The notes beneath the pieces are model-generated. The model made no database searches, was not told where the DNA came from, and saw only the letters and a list, made by a program, of their open reading frames with translations. This document shows, piece by piece, positions 26,681-34,910 of a DNA stretch of 55,994 nt. Position 1 is the stretch's first letter; the number at the start of each line of letters is the position of its first letter. Source of the DNA: a delta proteobacterium NaphS2 (GTDB lineage: Bacteria > Desulfobacterota > DSM-4660 > Desulfatiglandales > Desulfatiglandaceae). The translations under genes were made by a program, and so were the position numbers. The stretch lies in assembly GCA_000179315.1 (NCBI GenBank), contig ADZZ01000065.1, forward strand, positions 1-55,994, written 5' to 3'.

Positions 26681-27793
26681 TTACATAACGATTTCTCCGT
26701 GTTCGCTCATGTAAGGCAGGTGGACCTGCTTCGCCGGCGGTTTTGCTATTTTTGTCAGGACAATTTTCATGGCCGCTCCGCATACCGGGCAGGTAATTGT
26801 TGGCCGTTCTTTCAATTTCTTGGCAAACATATTGAGCGGATTAACCCGGAGCACCATCTGCAAAAAACAGATGAGCTTTTTGCTGCATGGATGGAGAAAA
26901 CCGTAACACCTGGCCCTTCGAAAGCCCTTGGGCAGCACATGGAGCATGAGCAGATAGAGGAAATATTCCCCGGTGACGGTCCTGCTTCTGTATTGCCCGG
27001 TTTTGGCATGGAGATACCTGAAGGTGACCATGCCGTTTTCGCATTGCAGAATATCCTGTTCCCGGATGACGCCCCGGTAGAGATATCTGCCAAGATAAAT
27101 GATTGCCTTGTCGCCGTTGCCGACGTCTTTGCAGTCAACGACCCACTGTTTCGGGCAATCTTCTGGCACGCTCAGCCCGTGGTCAACAATGGCCTGGAGG
27201 ATCTTTGCTCTGAAGACTTGCGCCAGAGCCTTGTGGCTGAAAAGATACCCGGAAGATTTGACCCGCCATAATGCTGTTTTTGTATTGATGCTTGCCCCCG
27301 GCATGACAACATGAATGTGGGGATGATAGTCGAGTGCTCTTGAATGGGTATGGAGTATGGTGGTAAAGCCGGCTGCTCCACCGAGTTTTTTGTCTTTTTG
27401 GGTAAATGTTTTCAGGAGATCCTGGACGCAGGCAAACATGAGGGAATAGATTGTTGCCTGATTTTTCCAGGCAAGATCCCTGAGCTGTTTGGGGAGGGTG
27501 AAGGTGATCAGATAGTATTGAGCCGGTAAGCGCTTGCTCAACTGATTCTCGATCCACTGCCGGTTTTCATGGTTCTGGCAATGGGGACAGTTCCTGTGAC
27601 CACAGGAATGTGGAATATAGACCTGTTTTCCGCAGTTGTGATCCGTACATTTCGCCAGCATGTGCGGGCCATATTCTTGTCTGCATTGTGCCATGGTCTG
27701 CAGAGCCTTTGTATGGCTTGGCAGGACGGAATTCTCGTATCGGTCCAAAAAGCGGTCCCTGAATTCATTGATAATCGAGGAGAGCAGAATCAT
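26681..27793 (-). CDS. IS91-family Y2 transposase (HUH, zinc-ribbon N-terminus)
   Basis: A 370-residue rolling-circle transposase. The N-terminal zinc-binding domain carries [24 protein letters not shown]. The HUH nuclease motif is [10 protein letters not shown]. The two catalytic tyrosines sit in [11 protein letters not shown], spaced four residues apart as in IS91. A C-terminal CPVCGAAM zinc knuckle is also present. The frame is intact. ATG 27793 is chosen because it overlaps the recombinase stop as ATGA and has GGAGGGG upstream; an ATG at 27808 is in frame but lies before that site. Transposition starts at an origin downstream of this gene, near 26464. Confidence 0.92.
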   Translation of the reverse strand: MILLSSIINEFRDRFLDRYENSVLPSHTKALQTMAQCRQEYGPHMLAKCTDHNCGKQVYIPHSCGHRNCPHCQNHENRQWIENQLSKRLPAQYYLITFTLPKQLRDLAWKNQATIYSLMFACVQDLLKTFTQKDKKLGGAAGFTTILHTHSRALDYHPHIHVVMPGASINTKTALWRVKSSGYLFSHKALAQVFRAKILQAIVDHGLSVPEDCPKQWVVDCKDVGNGDKAIIYLGRYLYRGVIREQDILQCENGMVTFRYLHAKTGQYRSRTVTGEYFLYLLMLHVLPKGFRRARCYGFLHPCSKKLICFLQMVLRVNPLNMFAKKLKERPTITCPVCGAAMKIVLTKIAKPPAKQVHLPYMSEHGEIVM

Positions 27794-28702
27794 TTGACCC
27801 CTCCCCATGTTATATCAAAGGTGTTGGCCAGCGTATTGACGGCCTGGCTGGCATTGTTTCCGGTATTGGAAGTCAGATGGGTGTATCTGGTGGTGGTCAG
27901 GACACTGACATGGCCCAGGATCTGTTGTAATTCAATGAGATCAACGCCTGCTTCCAGCATATGCGTTGCATAGCTGTGCCGCAGGGAATGGCATGAAATT
28001 TTTTTTTATGCCGAGTTGTCTGACAACGGCTTTCATGGCGGTCTGGATGCCGCCTCTGTCCAGTGGCTGCTGAACCAGGTGGGCATTATTCAGACCTCTT
28101 TTCCGGCTTGGAAAAAGGAAATGGGGATGTTTGTGAACCTGCCAGAAATTTCTCAGCACGCGCAGAGTATTTTCAGGCAGCGGCACCAGCCGGTCTTTGT
28201 TGCCCTTGGCGTCGCGAATATGAACTCGCATATTGACGGAGTCGATATCACCGACAGTCAGCCTGATTCCTTCGCCAAGGCGCAGCCCCATGCTGTAGGT
28301 GGTAAAGAAAAAGACTTTGTAGCTCAACTTGTTGGTTTCGGCGAACAGCCGGTTGAGCTGCTCAATGGATAGAATATCCGGGATCCTGGATGTTCTTGGC
28401 GGTTTGATTAAGGGGATGTCTTCCCAGGTTTTGTTCAGTACCCTGGCGTAAAAGAACTTCAGACCATACAGATCGAGCTTGACCGTACTCCAGGAATGGC
28501 ATTCCAGAAGCTCATTAAAATAGTCAAGCAACTGGTCGGATGTAAGATTGACGATCCTGCAATCGAAATAGTTTCCGATTCGCCTGATCGCCCTTGAGTA
28601 CGCCTCAATGGTTTTTGGCCGTAATCCATTGAGTTTCAGGTATTTCTGGTGCTTCCGGTAATACTTGTTGAATTGCGAATTTTTTGGCATGGTGGTATCC
28701 AT
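27790..28702 (-). pseudogene. Tyrosine recombinase of the IS91 element, frameshifted in an A9 run
   Basis: The frame from ATG 28702 (SD AAGGAGGAG) encodes the SAM-like core-binding domain and the first catalytic residues: Arg in SMGLRLGEGIRL and Lys in GNKDRLVPLP. At a run of nine A on the coding strand (27998-28006 region) it leaves the conserved frame and stops at 27941. The missing part is intact one base over: [20 protein letters not shown] with the H-x-x-R pair, then [14 protein letters not shown] with the catalytic tyrosine, ending at 27790. One A fewer restores a full recombinase of about 303 residues. This is either a recent frameshift mutation or a slippage-controlled protein. It belongs to the integrase type that accompanies some IS91 elements and is not an IntI. 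Confidence 0.82.
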
Positions 28703-28791
28703 TGTAATCTCCTCCTTGTAATGATTGAAATGAAAGGCAAATGCGCCTTCCTTGATGATTTCTTTTTATTACAAAGTTGGAGGAGATTACA
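28703..28791 (-). promoter_or_regulatory. Leader hairpin that would sequester the recombinase ribosome site
   Basis: On the minus-strand transcript TGTAATCTCCTCC (complement of 28779-28791) comes first. It is perfectly complementary over 13 bases to GGAGGAGATTACA (complement of 28703-28715), which contains the Shine-Dalgarno of the recombinase. A further 7-bp match (28716-28722 with 28768-28774) extends the stem after a short bulge. A transcript reading in from outside would hide the ribosome site; one starting inside would leave it open. Confidence 0.7.
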
Positions 28792-28847
28792 GCAGGTTAA
28801 TCTGGGAGAAAAAAAATCGCTGGAATTGTCTGCCGCGTAGCGGCTTC

Positions 28848-28895
28848 GTCCAACCAAAACATTCAGTGGACAAGCCGCTGATTAAATTGTTGGCC
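28848..28895 (+). repeat. attC-like site 4, at the start of the second DUF3795 unit
   Basis: GTCCAAC, 6-base spacer, ATTCAGTGG, 5 bases, CCGCTGAT, 6-base spacer, GTTGGCC. Outer boxes are complementary at six of seven positions. Inner boxes pair with one extrahelical T on the left and one G-T. The centre is very short for an attC (48 bp in all). The duplicated DUF3795 unit begins exactly at the right outer box (28887-28889). Confidence 0.45.
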
Positions 28896-28923
28896 TGAAA
28901 TATCATCAGGCTTCATTGATTAA

Positions 28924-29386
28924 ACTCTTAGCAAAAAAAGGAGTGGCTATGGATAACGAAACACTAAAGACAATGTCATCACCGTGTGGATTGCCGTGCT
29001 TTCACTGTGCAGCCTATCTGGCAAGGGAGAATCCGGAAATTTTGGAGAGATTGGTGTCAGCCCTTGGTGTCTCACCGGACAAAGCCACTTGCAAGGGATG
29101 CCGTCCTCAGAATGGAAAGATCCCATTGGTGAATCCGAAGAGAACATGCGAAATATTACTCTGTACCAACAAAAAGGAGATTGACTTTTGTCACGAATGT
29201 GACGACTTCCCGTGCGAGCGTTTTCAGCCCTACGCCGATCAAGCGCATTTTCCTCACAATACGAAGATGTACCAGCTTTGTATGATGAAAAAACTCGGTT
29301 TTGAAGCGTGGGCGGAAAATAATGCGGCACAAATTTGGGACACCTATCGCACTGTACCATTCAGTTTCGACAACATTCTCTATTGA
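28924..29386 (+). repeat. 463-bp duplicated unit, copy 2 (DUF3795 gene and leader)
   Basis: Partner of 22026-22488. Here the leader is uninterrupted: the 36-bp segment 28887-28922 runs straight into it. Confidence 0.92.
28949..29386 (+). CDS. DUF3795 cysteine-rich protein, copy 2
   Basis: A 145-residue twin of the gene at 22051-22488, with six amino-acid differences, for example T8 for I8 and ILLC for IVLC. All family cysteines are conserved (PCGLPCFHC, CKGC, FCHECDDFPCERF), so both copies look functional. GGAG sits nine bases upstream of ATG 28949. It lies immediately beyond the recombinase end of the IS91-family element. Function of the family unknown; a metal-binding role is suggested by the cysteines. 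Confidence 0.85.
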   Translation: MDNETLKTMSSPCGLPCFHCAAYLARENPEILERLVSALGVSPDKATCKGCRPQNGKIPLVNPKRTCEILLCTNKKEIDFCHECDDFPCERFQPYADQAHFPHNTKMYQLCMMKKLGFEAWAENNAAQIWDTYRTVPFSFDNILY

Positions 29387-29484
29387 GCGGACACCATTCT
29401 GGATTAATTAATGTGTTAAATCGTTGATTAGCCCAATGCAATTCCAGCCTCCCCTCCCGTTTTATACCCGTTTAAGCGTTCCGT

Positions 29485-29507
29485 GCCGGGCAACCCGAAA
29501 GCCCGGC
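29485..29507. promoter_or_regulatory. GC-rich hairpin in the leader of the cyclase gene
   Basis: GCCGGGC (29485-29491) and GCCCGGC (29501-29507) form a perfect 7-bp stem with loop AACCCGAAA, about 80 bases before the cyclase start and with no U-run. Part of the loop resembles riboswitch motifs, but I could not match it to a known class. Confidence 0.35.
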
Positions 29508-29585
29508 CTATCCGCAGTCCCTGACCGTTTTGTTGCGGGTTAATCTTTCCTTTACAAATCCGTAAGATTGGTCAATAGTTGCCCC

Positions 29586-31133
29586 ATGAAACCCGACATC
29601 CGCACATACGGCAAACTTCGATATTTTTCCCTGATGAACAGCATGCTTCTGGGAAATATAGGTGTCAACTTTATCGGGGACTTCATCACCAAAATCTTTT
29701 TTACCAACCGTAGCCTCACCCTGTCCGACGGACTCCTAACCCTCCTTCGCCACCTGGATATCACCTACGGAATCATCTCTCTGGCGGTTATCTGCATCAT
29801 TACCATCTGGTATGAAAGACCCATCCGAAGATGCATAAGGCATTTTGCCGATGGCATTGATCCCGATCCCCCATTGCTGGATTCCGCCAGAAGAAGGCTG
29901 CTCAATGAGCCTTTCATGGTGGTAGTCATGGATATTTTTATCTGGGGATTCGGGACGATTTTGTTTGCCTTTTTTACCTCTCCCAAAAGCCTTAGTATGG
30001 GAATCGCCTGCGGACTTCTCACCGGCATGATGGCCTTTTTCTGGGTGGAACACGTGTCCCAGCACAATATGGTCCCTTTGTTTTTTCCGGATGGCGGTCT
30101 TTCAAAAGTGAAAGGGGTACGCTCCGTTAACCTGCAAACCCGGCTGGTGGCCCTCGTTTTTGCCGTTTCAATCGTTCCCCTCGCTTTTATCCACCTGACC
30201 ATCGGTCAGTTCAGGATCATGCAGGTCAATGGGAAAGTGACCCCTCTCATGCTGGCAGACAACATTCAGAAGACCATCGCCGTGGAAAGTGTGATGTTTA
30301 TGGTGTTATCCATTCTCATTGCCATGCTGGTCCTGCATCATCTCAGAAAACCCGTTGCGGAAATCATCCGCACCATGAGCCGCGTAAGAAAAGGGGATCT
30401 CAATGCAAATGCCGTCGTTTACACCAATGATGAGATCGGCTTTGCAGGAGAGGCCCTTAATGACATGACAGCAGGGTTAAGGGAGCGGGAACTGATTAAA
30501 AACACCTTCGGCCGGTATGTTGACTCCAAAATTAGAGATGAAATCCTGAACGGCAATATCCCCCTTGATGGCGAGCTTAAAGAGGCGACCATCCTGTTCG
30601 CGGACCTTCGCGACTTCACCCCTCTGGTGGAAAAGACATCCCCAAAAGAACTGATCCACCTGCTCAACGACTATTTAAATGCAATGGCGGAAACCATCAA
30701 AGCGCATGGGGGACTGATCCTTCAGTTCATAGGCGATGAGATAGAAGCGGTCTTTGGCGCCCCCATATACGACTCAAATCATGTACATTCCGCAGTACAG
30801 GCCGCCCTTTCCATGCGAAAGCGCCTGGAAGAGATTAACAGGAATCATGCCCTCCAGGGATATGCAGCCCTGAGCCACGGGATCGGTATTCATACCGGAA
30901 CGGTCCTGGCTGCAAATATCGGCAGTTCGGATCGCACAGCCTATTCCCTGATCGGAGACACGGTGAATCTGGCCTCTCGAATCCAGGACCTGAACAAAGA
31001 ATTCGGCACGGATATTCTTGTCAGTTCAAAGGTCGCAGAGGAACTTGAAAAGGCGTTCGTTTTTAAAGCCATGCCTGCCATAAAAGTAAAGGGAAAATCA
31101 GAGTCTGTTCAGACTTTTTCCCTTGAACCCTAA
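29586..31133 (+). CDS. Class III adenylate/guanylate cyclase with membrane region and HAMP
   Basis: A 515-residue membrane enzyme that should make a cyclic nucleotide. About five to six hydrophobic segments occupy residues 10-260 (IGVNFIGDFITKIF, YGIISLAVICIITIWY, FMVVVMDIFIWGFGTILFAF, LVALVFAVSIVPLAFIHL, VMFMVLSILIAMLVLHHL). A HAMP linker follows (about 265-315), then the catalytic domain from about 335. Metal-binding aspartates are in ILFADLRDFT and FIGDEIEAVFG, and the transition-state Asn and Arg in DTVNLASRIQ. The position usually holding the base-selecting lysine (K-F-I-G-D) is glutamine here, so substrate choice is open. ATG 29586 is used, although no good ribosome site is visible. No partner gene is adjacent. 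Confidence 0.85.
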   Translation: MKPDIRTYGKLRYFSLMNSMLLGNIGVNFIGDFITKIFFTNRSLTLSDGLLTLLRHLDITYGIISLAVICIITIWYERPIRRCIRHFADGIDPDPPLLDSARRRLLNEPFMVVVMDIFIWGFGTILFAFFTSPKSLSMGIACGLLTGMMAFFWVEHVSQHNMVPLFFPDGGLSKVKGVRSVNLQTRLVALVFAVSIVPLAFIHLTIGQFRIMQVNGKVTPLMLADNIQKTIAVESVMFMVLSILIAMLVLHHLRKPVAEIIRTMSRVRKGDLNANAVVYTNDEIGFAGEALNDMTAGLRERELIKNTFGRYVDSKIRDEILNGNIPLDGELKEATILFADLRDFTPLVEKTSPKELIHLLNDYLNAMAETIKAHGGLILQFIGDEIEAVFGAPIYDSNHVHSAVQAALSMRKRLEEINRNHALQGYAALSHGIGIHTGTVLAANIGSSDRTAYSLIGDTVNLASRIQDLNKEFGTDILVSSKVAEELEKAFVFKAMPAIKVKGKSESVQTFSLEP

Positions 31134-31514
31134 AAAACTATCAGCTTCTGGCCAGTGATGGAGGAGGCGGCCAGAGCCATCAAAAGCGTCCATCAAGCGA
31201 TGATTCTCATGCACTTCATGTTTATTTTCTTTTTCAGGCAGTAACGCATGGAGAAGATTGAGGATGTCCCCCTCCATCTTTGTCTAAGGGTGGGTCACGC
31301 AGAAACCAGGCTCAAATTCTTGTCATTTTGTTTGACAGGAACAAAGTTATCGTTTACGTAAACTTAATGCTTATCGGAGCTTGAATTCAATTTTTCCGAA
31401 AACCTCATATGAACAAGAAAAAATAATACACCAGGGGATGAGAGCGGACTTCCACCGGAAGCAGCTTACTGAGATCTACAAATTCAACCCGCTTTTTTAG
31501 GAGGATGGATCAAG
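31134..31514. other. Intergenic region with a 12-bp palindrome
   Basis: About 380 bases without a gene. A weak CTGGCC/GGCCAG inverted repeat near 31149-31175 may end the cyclase transcript. GTTTACGTAAAC at 31352-31363 is a perfect 12-bp palindrome, a possible operator. AGGAGG at 31500-31505 serves the next gene. Confidence 0.5.
31352..31363. promoter_or_regulatory. Perfect 12-bp palindrome, candidate operator
   Basis: GTTTACGTAAAC, 150 bases upstream of the secreted-protein gene. The TTTACGTAAA core resembles operators of some MerR- or TetR-type regulators. No matching regulator lies next to it, so this is suggestive only. Confidence 0.3.
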
Positions 31515-32132
31515 ATGATGCGGAAAAAATGGTGTTGGACCGTAATCGCTTTCGTATTGACAAGTCTTTTTACGACCACTCAAGTTGCCTCATCCGAATC
31601 TCAAGGTACTTTCAGGCAGGAAAGCGGCCTTCAAGCTTATGTCCCGCCTCAATGGTTTTTAAAGGGGTATTTCCTTGCCCGGGAAAAAAATCCGAACTAT
31701 CTTTTCGGACCGGTTCAGGAGTTTGTAAAAACTCTCGGCGGTACACCCACATGGTTGATCGAGGATATGGAATTGGAACGTATCAAGAGCGCCATTCAAG
31801 ACGGACAAAAAATTGAATATACCATATATCTGGAAATGGCCTCAAAGAATCAAACCGCCTATTGGGTCTTTGTGGTGTTCCCCTTTGAAAGCACGCAAAT
31901 GTGGTACGCTGCCAGAAGAGCCTTTCATGGAAGAAAGGCCGAAGCCTACTACGGAAAAACGAAAGATGAACTTGAGCGTGCCGCTTTGAAAGGGTTTAAG
32001 GCCAGAAGTGAACTCCGCTTCCGGATAGAGAACAATGAAATCAGTTCCCAGGTTCCGGAGGATATGATTCTGGGGCAATACAACTGCAAACCGGTCCTGA
32101 ATCTGGCCACGGGTCGCAAACCGGATCAGTAA
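31515..32132 (+). CDS. Secreted protein of unknown function
   Basis: A 205-residue protein with a Sec signal peptide (MMRKKWCWTVIAFVLTSLFT, cleavage near VASS). The mature part is mixed alpha/beta with aromatic-rich stretches (QAYVPPQWFLKGYFLARE, YWVFVVFPFESTQMWYAARR). I do not recognise the family and see no catalytic motif or cysteine cluster. AGGAGG precedes the ATG by nine bases. It lies 40 bases upstream of the Tat-exported aldo/keto reductase on the same strand, so both products are probably periplasmic and may be coexpressed. Confidence 0.7.
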   Translation: MMRKKWCWTVIAFVLTSLFTTTQVASSESQGTFRQESGLQAYVPPQWFLKGYFLAREKNPNYLFGPVQEFVKTLGGTPTWLIEDMELERIKSAIQDGQKIEYTIYLEMASKNQTAYWVFVVFPFESTQMWYAARRAFHGRKAEAYYGKTKDELERAALKGFKARSELRFRIENNEISSQVPEDMILGQYNCKPVLNLATGRKPDQ

Positions 32133-32172
32133 GTCAAGGTTGAGCAGGACAGCAAAACGGGAGGTATGAATC

Positions 32173-33405
32173 ATGTCAGAAGCTGAAAACAAAAAATATC
32201 AATCAAATCGCCGCGATTTCCTGAAAAAAGCGACGCTCTTTGGATTGGGGAGCGCCATGGGAACCACCCTGCTGGGTCGACCGGCGCAGGCTGCGACACG
32301 GACAATCTTTCCCGACGGGCCTGTCCTCAGAAAGCCCTTTGGCAGATCGGGCATAAAGGTTTCGACCCTGTCAATGGGCGGCATGTATGATATTATGAAC
32401 AATCGGCTTATGCTGGCCAAGGCCCTTGAATGGGGAATCGACTACTGGGATACGGCCGAAATGTACGGCGGCGGCCGTAGCGAAGAAGGTATCGGCAGCT
32501 GGTTTGCCAGGAAGCCCGAGACCCGTAAACGCATCTTTCTGGTCACTAAGCTTTCACCGAGACGGGGGGCCGATTTCGCCTCCCGGCTCGACGCTTGTTT
32601 AAACCGCCTCAACACCGATTACGTTGACCTTTTTTTGGTGCACGGCATCAGCAGCATTGATGAGATAACCCCTGAATTGAAATCCTGGTCCCTTGAAATG
32701 AAGAAGGCCGGCAAGATACGCTTGTTCGGCTTCAGCACCCATTCCAATATGGAGGAGTGTCTCGAAGGGGCCGCACGGCTCCCCTGGATAGACGGCATCA
32801 TGTTCACTTACAACTACCGCCTCATGCACGAACCCCGCATGAAGGCGGCAGTAGAGGCCTGCCATAAAGCCGGTATCGGCCTCACCGCCATGAAAACCCA
32901 GGGCGGAGGGCCGGTAAAAAAAGATACCGATGCAGAGATGAAAATGGCGGGCCGCTTCATGGAGAAGGGATTTACGGATTACCAGGCAAAACTCATGGCG
33001 GTCTGGCAGGACAAACGCATCGCCAGCATCTGTTCTCAGATGCCGAATCTCACCATCATGGCCGCCAACGCGGTGGCGGCTCTCAATAAGACCGCACTTT
33101 CAGCATCGGACCGGGCACTGCTGGCCCGATACGCTCGAGAAACCTGCGGCGACTACTGCGCCGGGTGCGGTCGTATCTGTTTGCAGGCAGTCCACAACAG
33201 GGTTCCCATCAATGACATCATGCGTTGCCTCATGTACGCCCGATCTTACCAGGATTTCACGCTGGCCCGTTCCACATTCCAAATGCTGCCCGATGAGACC
33301 GGCGCACTTCTGGATCGGTTGGATTTTCGGGCGGCGGAACGGTCTTGTCCTCGAAACCTGCCCATCGAGCGACTCATGAAGGACGCGACAACGCTTTTTG
33401 CCTGA
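32173..33405 (+). CDS. Tat-exported aldo/keto reductase with C-terminal cysteine cluster
   Basis: A 410-residue protein. A twin-arginine signal NRRDFLKKATLFGLGSAMG is followed by AQAA, so export is as a folded, cofactor-loaded protein. The aldo/keto-reductase barrel has the catalytic tetrad Asp and Tyr in WDTAEMYGGG, Lys in LVTKLS and His in FLVHGIS. After the barrel comes TCGDYCAGCGRIC (C-x3-C-x2-C-x3-C) with further cysteines in MRCLMY and RSCPRNLPI, which looks like an iron-sulfur-binding extension. Substrate unknown. A close paralogue on the opposite strand ends nine bases away, so the two genes are convergent. Confidence 0.88.
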   Translation: MSEAENKKYQSNRRDFLKKATLFGLGSAMGTTLLGRPAQAATRTIFPDGPVLRKPFGRSGIKVSTLSMGGMYDIMNNRLMLAKALEWGIDYWDTAEMYGGGRSEEGIGSWFARKPETRKRIFLVTKLSPRRGADFASRLDACLNRLNTDYVDLFLVHGISSIDEITPELKSWSLEMKKAGKIRLFGFSTHSNMEECLEGAARLPWIDGIMFTYNYRLMHEPRMKAAVEACHKAGIGLTAMKTQGGGPVKKDTDAEMKMAGRFMEKGFTDYQAKLMAVWQDKRIASICSQMPNLTIMAANAVAALNKTALSASDRALLARYARETCGDYCAGCGRICLQAVHNRVPINDIMRCLMYARSYQDFTLARSTFQMLPDETGALLDRLDFRAAERSCPRNLPIERLMKDATTLFA

Positions 33406-33413
33406 TCCAAGTC

Positions 33414-34658
33414 TCAGGTTAGCGCGTCAATGGCGGTCTTCACAATCCTACCGATCGCTATATTTTGCGGGCACCGGTGCTCCGCTGGTGAGAAATCCGT
33501 CTCCATGCAGGAGGCTCTAGTCTGGGGGGGTAAGGTGTCAAGCAGCTCCAGAGCCTTTTCCCGGTCCCCATAGCCGAAGTGATACATGGAACACCGCAGA
33601 AGATCGCTGATGGGAACACGATAATCCAACGCCGATTCGCAGATATCCGCACATCCCGCGCAATACCCGGAACATGTTTGCGCCGCGTACCGATCCAGTA
33701 ACGCTTTTTCGTGCCCTGAGAGTTCTTCCCTGTTTGTGGCGGCCGCCACGTTGGCCTGCAGAATGGTCATATTGGGCATGGCCGAGCAGATGCTGGCGAT
33801 GTCGGGGTTCTCCCAAACCACTTTGAGTTTGGCCTGTTCGGCGGTATACCCTTTTTTCATAAAATTTTCCGTCATATTCAGGGCATCATCGGTTTCGGAC
33901 CCGATGGAAGCATAAAAGTTGGCCGTAAAAGCGGCCTGCGTTTTCATGGCGGTCAATCCGATGCCTGCCTTAACACACGCTTCCACAGCTCTCTTCATTT
34001 CATCCTTTACCATCAACCGGTAATTATAGCTCATCATAATCCCGTCGATCCACCCCAGCTTGGCTGCTGCCAGCATGGACGCTTCCATGTTCTTATGGGC
34101 GCTGAATCCAAAAAAGCGAATCTTCCCTTGGGATTTCGCCTTTTCCGCCCAAGCCTTCACACCGGGCGTCAATTCATCTTTCACGTCGCTCACATAATGG
34201 ATGAAATAAAGATCAACATAGCTTGTGTTCATTTTCTGAAAAGACGCATGAAGTTTTTCCGTCAGTTCTTCGGTGTCTGAAGTGGCGGCTTTGGTGACCA
34301 GGAAAATGCTTTTTCGATCTTCGGGAAATTTCTTAAAATATTTGCCGATAGCCTTTTCGTTTTTTCCCCAACCGTAACTGTCAGCAGTATCCCAATAGGT
34401 CACACCCATTTTATAGGCCATGCGAAACACCAGTTGGTCCGACATTTTCAGCACACCGCCAAGGCCAAGTATGGGGACATCCACCCCCGTTTTTCCAAAA
34501 GGCCGCTTCGGCATCCTATCCATATGGCCGGCCTTTGTTCCTGCGTCATCTTTTGCGTTCACAAAAGGGGCGGCCGCAGCAACAATTGATCCGGCGCCCA
34601 CGGCGCCTACCCTTTTTAGAAAAGTGCGTCGCGTGCTTTTTTCAGTCACCTGGGCCAT
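33414..34658 (-). CDS. Second Tat-exported aldo/keto reductase with C-terminal cysteine cluster
   Basis: A 414-residue paralogue of the convergent gene at 32173-33405. The Tat signal is TRRTFLKRVGAVGAG, ending near VNAKD. Catalytic residues Asp and Tyr lie in WDTADSYGWG, Lys in LVTKAA and His in FIHYVSD. The C-terminal cysteines TCSGYCAGCADIC repeat the C-x3-C-x2-C-x3-C pattern, with later cysteines in LRCSMY and HRCPQNIAI. The shared motif in both paralogues argues that the cluster is functional, probably iron-sulfur. A GGAGG ribosome site lies before the ATG. The gene is 252 bases downstream of aroA on the same strand and probably has its own promoter. Confidence 0.88.
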   Translation of the reverse strand: MAQVTEKSTRRTFLKRVGAVGAGSIVAAAAPFVNAKDDAGTKAGHMDRMPKRPFGKTGVDVPILGLGGVLKMSDQLVFRMAYKMGVTYWDTADSYGWGKNEKAIGKYFKKFPEDRKSIFLVTKAATSDTEELTEKLHASFQKMNTSYVDLYFIHYVSDVKDELTPGVKAWAEKAKSQGKIRFFGFSAHKNMEASMLAAAKLGWIDGIMMSYNYRLMVKDEMKRAVEACVKAGIGLTAMKTQAAFTANFYASIGSETDDALNMTENFMKKGYTAEQAKLKVVWENPDIASICSAMPNMTILQANVAAATNREELSGHEKALLDRYAAQTCSGYCAGCADICESALDYRVPISDLLRCSMYHFGYGDREKALELLDTLPPQTRASCMETDFSPAEHRCPQNIAIGRIVKTAIDALT

Positions 34659-34910
34659 TAGACCTCCATCTTCCGGTTTGAACCCGCATGCGCAAAGGGA
34701 TAACGCAAACCTCGGCTCATAGTTTAAGTCAATGATTTCTCAAATGCGATACTTTCTTTTATACTGACATCACCGGGCATTGTCCACGGATGGTGTCAAG
34801 AAGTCCCTTTTACCGGATTTTTTTATGGGCGCACAGGCTTTAGCAGGGGAATGAATTAAGGCGCAAAGAAATGAAAATGGAGACTATTCCCACGGGTTTT
34901 ACCCAGGATA

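Larger units (their letters stand above)
26464..28847 (-). mobile_element. IS91-family rolling-circle element with tyrosine recombinase
   Basis: About 2.4 kb containing, in transcript order, a tyrosine recombinase and a Y2 HUH transposase on the minus strand. No terminal inverted repeats or clear target duplication were found, as expected for IS91. The transposase-proximal (origin-side) end is adjacent to CAAG at 26460-26463 (CTTG on the element strand), a known IS91 target tetranucleotide. The left end is placed by that. The right end is approximate, somewhere between the integrase leader hairpin (28791) and the attC-like site at 28848. TGGACAAGCC occurs on both sides (26456-26465 and 28867-28876). 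Confidence 0.65.

Noticed and set aside
27941-28702. Tyrosine recombinase as a possible integron integrase (IntI) for the attC sites
   Set aside because: It lacks the IntI-specific insertion between the catalytic boxes, is coupled to the IS91 transposase by an ATGA overlap, and belongs to the known IS91-associated type.
22051-29386. Composite transposon with the two DUF3795 copies as terminal repeats
   Set aside because: The copies are direct, contain no transposase, and their ends coincide with a stop codon and an attC-like box, not with IS ends. Duplication by cassette or rolling-circle events fits better.
29460-29585. c-di-GMP (GEMM) riboswitch in front of the cyclase gene
   Set aside because: Only the GGGCAACCCGAAA stretch is reminiscent. 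The second helix and the conserved GACGCAAAGCC-type segment are absent.
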